Positions 41,899-44,865 of a DNA stretch of 44,865 nucleotides are shown here, one piece after another; position 1 is the stretch's first letter, and each line of letters begins with the position of its first letter. The notes under the pieces are model-generated. The model ran no database searches and was not told where the DNA came from. It worked only from the letters and a program-made list of their open reading frames with translations. Made by a program: the position numbers and the translations under genes. The stretch lies in the NCBI GenBank assembly GCA_028281785.1, contig JANQJG010000080.1, forward strand, positions 1 through 44,865, written 5' to 3'. Source of the stretch: Rhodospirillales bacterium. GTDB taxonomy: Bacteria > Pseudomonadota > Alphaproteobacteria > Rhodospirillales > Shumkoniaceae.

Positions 41899-42669
41899 CT
41901 AGCCCCCGTGCTGAGACCGTTGGTCCTCACTTCTCGAACGCCGCTGTCTAAGGTCTTGATCGGCGGCTTTGAGCACGTCGTTCACGTCGCTGCCACCGCC
42001 AAATGTCTGCCATCCCCATTCAACCGTGGAAGCCAGCTGAAGATCCTGGTTTAGGCTCAACCTCTCATCGATCTGCGCTGCGAGCTCGTCTGCCTTCTCC
42101 TGCGCTGCCTCCCCTTCTGTCAGGGCCAGAACAACTCCGAAATCGGAGCCGCCAAGGTTCCCAACCAAGTCGCTGGCCCGAACCCCGAGGTTGAGCGTCT
42201 CGGCAACTTCGGCCAGAAGGTGATCGGCAGCCATGCGACCAGCACCGCGCCGCGCCCCATCGATGCCCTGAACCTGGAAAACGACGAGTGTACTGGTCGT
42301 CGACGTACGATCAGCATGGGAGACACGCTGCGACATCTCGCGCAGGAAGGCACGCCGGTTCAGCACGGGCAGGAAGGTGTGTTGATCGGCAAGCTCTTCA
42401 AGGTAACGAATGCGCTCGAGCTTTTGCTCCAACTCCTCCTTGAGGCGGTCGTACTCACCAACGATGATCGTCAGCGCTTCTTGCACTCGGGGCGTCAGCT
42501 CCCTGGCGGGAATGCCCATGATTTGGGCCACATCCGTGACTCGACGGGTTGGGTCTGTCGGACGACGATTACGTTCGCCCAAGCCGTCGCCGTCCTGTTG
42601 CGACTGGCTTGGTCGCTTATCTAACGCTCCCGCTGGCGATACCGCCGACGACTTTTTTACCTCGACCAT
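41899..42669 (-). CDS. GGDEF domain protein with degenerate active site
   Basis: A 256-residue protein. Residues 1-60 are polar and disordered-looking. Residues 60-95 form a coiled coil (RLKEELEQKLERIRYLEELA). The GGDEF domain follows from about 98: FLPVLNRRAFLREM, LVVFQVQGIDGARRGAGRMA, ADHLLAEVAETLNLGV and GGSDFGVVLALTEGEA. The signature GG(D/E)EF reads GGSDF (173-177), so the metal-binding acid at position 3 is Ser and diguanylate cyclase activity is unlikely; it may bind GTP or c-di-GMP as a sensor, or interact with a partner. No signal or membrane segment. The stop lies 20 bp from the end of the DUF465 gene; they converge. Confidence 0.85.
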   Translation of the reverse strand: MVEVKKSSAVSPAGALDKRPSQSQQDGDGLGERNRRPTDPTRRVTDVAQIMGIPARELTPRVQEALTIIVGEYDRLKEELEQKLERIRYLEELADQHTFLPVLNRRAFLREMSQRVSHADRTSTTSTLVVFQVQGIDGARRGAGRMAADHLLAEVAETLNLGVRASDLVGNLGGSDFGVVLALTEGEAAQEKADELAAQIDERLSLNQDLQLASTVEWGWQTFGGGSDVNDVLKAADQDLRQRRSRSEDQRSQHGG

Positions 42670-42989
42670 CGCAATTCGCTTGGCTACGTCGTGAGGCTAC
42701 CACTATCGCGGGCCAGATACAAAAGTGTTTACATCACACGTTGACCGATAGGTTGACCGGCGTCCGAGCGACCAGAGAAACTGTTTGAGCGCAGTCACGA
42801 TCTGTTGATGGGTTGTGATTCGTTCGGCGGCGACAGACTGCTGCAATAATAGATTGTTGCACAGTCTTGATTACCGCCATGAGGGTCCTGGAGGCATGTG
42901 GCGGAGGCGGCGTGCTCCTGTTCGTTCGCAGCCACGACCGTCTGGGACTCTCCCTGCTCTTAGGCGAGCAGAATCCCCTGCCAAAACCT
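42670..42989. other. Gene-free region between the GGDEF protein and the terminator
   Basis: No gene was seen. It contains the GGDEF promoter (42694-42722), two direct TTGACCG units at 42741 and 42753, an imperfect inverted repeat at 42836-42866 (GACTG/CAGTC with inner TGCA/TGCA), and a CTGCTC/GAGCAG hairpin at about 42953-42970. It could encode a + strand small RNA ending in the terminator at 42990-43021; this is only a suggestion. Confidence 0.35.
42694..42722 (-). promoter_or_regulatory. Promoter of the GGDEF gene
   Basis: On the - strand TTGTAT (42722-42717) and TAGCCT (42699-42694) are 17 bp apart, 25 bp before the start codon. Confidence 0.5.
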
Positions 42990-43021
42990 GGGGTGCGGCC
43001 CAACCCGCACCCCTTTTTTTT
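42990..43021 (+). terminator. Strong Rho-independent terminator
   Basis: A perfect 9-bp stem (GGGGTGCGG/CCGCACCCC) with a 6-nt loop is followed by eight T on the + strand. No + strand protein gene ends here, so it either ends an unannotated RNA or works mainly for the convergent COQ9 gene on the - strand, where only TTTT follows. Confidence 0.8.
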
Positions 43022-43036
43022 GGAGAAAGGCCGCCG

Positions 43037-43669
43037 TTACCGACTACGAGCCGCCACCGCAGACATCCGGCAAGAGAGGTCAAACAGCGTTTCACGCAGG
43101 CGAGCCCCCCACCTGGGAAGTTCCAAAACATCTTGAATCTGGCGATCAAGAAACGCCCAGGTTTCCTCGAAACCCTCGGATTCGTCCTTGATCCAGAACA
43201 GCATCGTTGCACCCAGAACCGCGGAAAGTAGACCCCGCTTGCTGTAATAGCTGAAATCCGTTGCCGTATCGCCCACCGCGTACCAGATCATGTCAGCCGT
43301 CCGCCATATGCAGGCTGTGCCTGCGACTGAGTTTCCTGGGAAAGCGAGATGGGACATCGCGCGCCGCACCGCGTCACGGTGCGGCGACAGCAGTTCCAGT
43401 CGCAGGCGGATAGCCACAGTGACGCGATCGCGAACGCGCAGCTTCTCCAAGTCCTGGCCGGCCAATGCCTCCTCCATCTGGCGATCGGCATAGTCGAACA
43501 AATGCTCGATAATCCCAAGAATACCAAACGGGAACGCACGCAACGCCTCTCCATGGGTTACGCCAATATCCTCGGCACCGGCAAGCAGGCTTCCCGTAGT
43601 CCAGCCCTTCAGCGCGGCATGCGGCAAGGCCGCCATCACCAAACGATCACGCGTCTCCTGCAAATCCAT
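43037..43669 (-). CDS. COQ9 family protein
   Basis: A 210-residue COQ9-family protein, a lipid-binding TetR-like fold that presents ubiquinone intermediates to Coq7-type hydroxylases. Features: RDRLVMAALPHAALKGWTTG, GEALRAFPFGILGIIEHLFD, DMIWYAVGDTATDFSYYSKR and GLLSAVLGATMLFWIKDESE, with FLDRQIQDVLELPR at the end. The ATG at 43669 has GAGG upstream and lies 15 bp after def, so def and this gene probably form an operon. Most alphaproteobacterial COQ9 proteins are of similar length. Confidence 0.9.
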   Translation of the reverse strand: MDLQETRDRLVMAALPHAALKGWTTGSLLAGAEDIGVTHGEALRAFPFGILGIIEHLFDYADRQMEEALAGQDLEKLRVRDRVTVAIRLRLELLSPHRDAVRRAMSHLAFPGNSVAGTACIWRTADMIWYAVGDTATDFSYYSKRGLLSAVLGATMLFWIKDESEGFEETWAFLDRQIQDVLELPRWGARLRETLFDLSCRMSAVAARSR

Positions 43670-43683
43670 TCCGCGATTTTCCT

Positions 43684-44262
43684 CTATGGCCTAACGTCCG
43701 CGCCGTCTTCACCCGTGCGAGAAGCCTCCATCCGCTCCGCGCGGGCTCGGGTAACCTCCTCGACGAAGCCAAGACGTGATAGATCGGTCATGCGCATTGG
43801 GTACAGAATGCCCTCCAAATGATCGAATTCATGCTGCACGACACGCGCGTGAAATCCCGACGCTGTGCGTTCGATCCGTTCTCCTTCGGGCGTGAGTCCA
43901 CGATACCGTATGCGCGTGAAGCGAGGAACGGTGCCGGTCAAGCCGGGAATGGAGAGGCACCCTTCCCAATCGATCGCCATCTCCTCGCCGATGGGCTCGA
44001 CCTCCGGATTGATCAGGGTCGTCAGCGGCACTTCGAAATCTCCCGAATCGCCGGTCGCCCGATCTTCGGAGACGAAGAAAACCATGATCCTTCGGGGAAC
44101 ATGAACCTGTGGGGCGGCGAGGCCGGTCCCGCCCGCGTCCGCCATGGTCTCAATCATACTGTTTACGAGACTCTGGACGTGCGGATGGGTGGGGTCTTCA
44201 ACGGCCTCGGCACGCCGTTGCAGGACAGGATGTCCCATTCGCGCAATCTTCAAAATAGCCAT
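43684..44262 (-). CDS. def: Peptide deformylase
   Basis: Def removes the formyl group from nascent N-termini. All three motifs are intact: GTGLAAPQV (45-53), EGCLS (100-104) with the metal cysteine and HEFDH (144-148) with the two histidines and catalytic glutamate. The 192-residue length is standard with a polar C-terminal tail (RMEASRTGEDGADVRP). A -35-like TTGACC at 44296-44291 and ATATTA at 44273-44268, 17 bp apart, would put transcription very near the ATG at 44262, but a more upstream promoter cannot be ruled out. It diverges from rpsU and precedes COQ9. Confidence 0.96.
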   Translation of the reverse strand: MAILKIARMGHPVLQRRAEAVEDPTHPHVQSLVNSMIETMADAGGTGLAAPQVHVPRRIMVFFVSEDRATGDSGDFEVPLTTLINPEVEPIGEEMAIDWEGCLSIPGLTGTVPRFTRIRYRGLTPEGERIERTASGFHARVVQHEFDHLEGILYPMRMTDLSRLGFVEEVTRARAERMEASRTGEDGADVRP

Positions 44263-44337
44263 ACCGCTAATATGTTGTATAGTGGCGGCAGGTCAAAGGA
44301 CGTTCTGCGCGGCACGGCCACACATCGTGCCGAGGGG

Positions 44338-44366
44338 TTCACATGCGTCCGTTTGTGTGGTATAGG
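44338..44366 (+). promoter_or_regulatory. Promoter of rpsU
   Basis: TTCACA (44338-44343) and TATAGG (44361-44366) are 17 bp apart, leaving a leader of about 55 nt to the GTG at 44429. Confidence 0.5.
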
Positions 44367-44428
44367 CCCATCCCGCTTCAATATTGGGCCGAAAAGCCCT
44401 CGGGCAGATAAAGGAGCAACGTTTAGAC

Positions 44429-44632
44429 GTGCAAGTCATCGTAAGAGACAACAATGTGGACCAGGCGCTTAAGGCGCTGAAGAAGAAAATGCAGCGGGAA
44501 GGAATCTTCCGTGAGATGAAGTTGCGGCGCTCTTATGAAAAGCCGTCGGAGCGCAAGGCGCGGGAAAAGGCGGAGGCCGTTCGACGCGCTCGCAAGCTTG
44601 AGCGCAAGCGGCTGGAGCGCGAAGGCTTCTAA
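44429..44632 (+). CDS. rpsU: 30S ribosomal protein S21
   Basis: A 67-residue S21: [40 protein letters not shown] and a basic C-terminus ([13 protein letters not shown]). S21 joins the 30S subunit near the anti-Shine-Dalgarno region and influences initiation. The family start is [14 protein letters not shown], so the GTG at 44429 is chosen; AAGGAG lies about 13 bases upstream, a little far. An earlier ATG at 44384 in the frame is unlikely. Confidence 0.95.
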   Translation: MQVIVRDNNVDQALKALKKKMQREGIFREMKLRRSYEKPSERKAREKAEAVRRARKLERKRLEREGF

Positions 44633-44679
44633 CCGCTGCTTCGGAAGTCCTGATACCCCATCAAATTCGCCGACGTTGT

Positions 44680-44729
44680 TTGACGGCCTCGTATGTTGAA
44701 TACTTCAGGCAGCGAGGCCTTGCCGTCAA
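44680..44729. repeat. Hairpin downstream of rpsU
   Basis: TTGACGGC at 44680-44687 is the reverse complement of GCCGTCAA at 44722-44729, with a CTCG/CGAG pair nested inside. A second perfect hairpin, TCTCGCG/CGCGAGA, lies at 44740-44759. Neither has a T-tract. They may be rpsU terminators or the edge of the insertion element that begins to the right. Confidence 0.4.
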
Positions 44730-44784
44730 CCTTGTATGCTCTCGCGGTTTAGCGCGAGATCCCCTCGCCTAGAGCTCCGGGCGA

Positions 44785-44865
44785 TTATTCTGCAACGCAT
44801 CCGGTTTTTTTGAGGTAGTTCCAGCATTCTTGTGGCTCGAAGAGGTCGCAGATGTCGCCGACGGC
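44785..44865 (-). mobile_element. IS630-like transposase, C-terminal fragment cut by the window edge
   Basis: The - strand reads in from the window edge and ends with the 26 residues beginning AVGDICDLFEPQECWNYLKK and finishing KTGCVAE before the stop. This resembles the C-terminus of IS630/Tc1-mariner transposases (FxPxECxNYFxxxGY). The catalytic DDE part lies outside the window. The right-hand inverted repeat was not identified, so the insertion edge between rpsU and 44785 is unknown. Confidence 0.55.

Noticed and set aside
42867..43136. 89-residue + strand open frame before and through the terminator
   Set aside because: Reads through the eight-T terminator and into the COQ9 antisense; unlikely to be translated.
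1..44865. CRISPR array, tRNA or rRNA genes
   Set aside because: No regularly spaced direct repeats and no cloverleaf-like or rRNA segments were recognised by reading.

Overview
This 44.9 kb window is GC-rich chromosomal DNA from an alphaproteobacterium, most likely of the Rhodospirillales sensu lato. The evidence is the gene orders ruvC-ruvA-ruvB-ybgC-tolQRAB-pal-cpoB-tilS-ftsH-folP-glmM and zapA-6S RNA-formyltetrahydrofolate cyclo-ligase. It is supported by DUF1192, the DUF1013 cell-cycle regulator TrcR, a COQ9-family protein, a textbook CtrA box (TTAA-N7-TTAAC) and a cluster of GANTC (CcrM-type) sites. No plasmid, prophage, CRISPR array, tRNA or rRNA was seen. The only mobile DNA is the 3' end of an IS630-like transposase gene at the right edge.

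Layout. (1) 1-3018, + strand: a thiolase and a class III CoA-transferase, a small acyl-CoA module. (2) 3038-5466, - strand: a TPR/SPOR lipoprotein, an unknown exported protein and a truncated GNAT acetyltransferase. (3) 5463-9180: a tight - strand run of DUF1127 protein, AlaX-type tRNA editor, GNAT and PhzF. It diverges from a MocR-type regulator whose promoter overlaps a near-palindrome and whose mRNA looks leaderless. (4) 9236-24901, - strand: a long housekeeping block for cofactors and wall precursors (thiD, glmM, folP), membrane proteolysis (ftsH), tRNA modification (tilS), the whole Tol-Pal envelope machine (tolQRAB, pal, cpoB, ybgC), Holliday-junction processing (ruvABC) and a YebC-family regulator. 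(5) 24902-27398, - strand: a structured, GANTC-rich intergenic region, a YmdB-like phosphoesterase, a folate cyclo-ligase, 6S RNA, zapA and a short coiled-coil protein. (6) 27663-31404, + strand: gap, a small unknown gene, thiE, efp and suhB. (7) 31520-35062, + strand: three genes for an apparently orphan MotA/MotB-like (TolQ/R-like) stator with an extra OmpA-like partner. (8) 35072-38660, + strand: an MFS exporter, ribosomal protein L31 and a membrane protein with a degenerate class III cyclase domain. (9) 38661-40010: a - strand region with two Rho-independent terminators, a 15-bp inverted repeat and a perfect CtrA box, a good candidate for an undescribed cell-cycle-linked small RNA, followed by DUF1192 and trcR. 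(10) 40124-44632: two YdcH-like (DUF465) genes around a phosphofructokinase, a degenerate GGDEF protein, COQ9, peptide deformylase and ribosomal protein S21.

How the genes work together. Much of the window serves envelope integrity and division: Tol-Pal, ZapA, FtsH, GlmM, SPOR and OmpA-like proteins and the second stator. Translation and its quality control form a second theme: EF-P, TilS, AlaX, deformylase, L31, S21 and 6S RNA. The observations most worth following are the CtrA-box/structured-RNA locus beside trcR (38702-38972), the nested hairpins with five GANTC sites between yebC and the ymdB-like gene (25044-25172), the leaderless divergent MocR promoter (7741-7786), the orphan stator trio, and the terminator-like hairpin inside the 5' end of folP.
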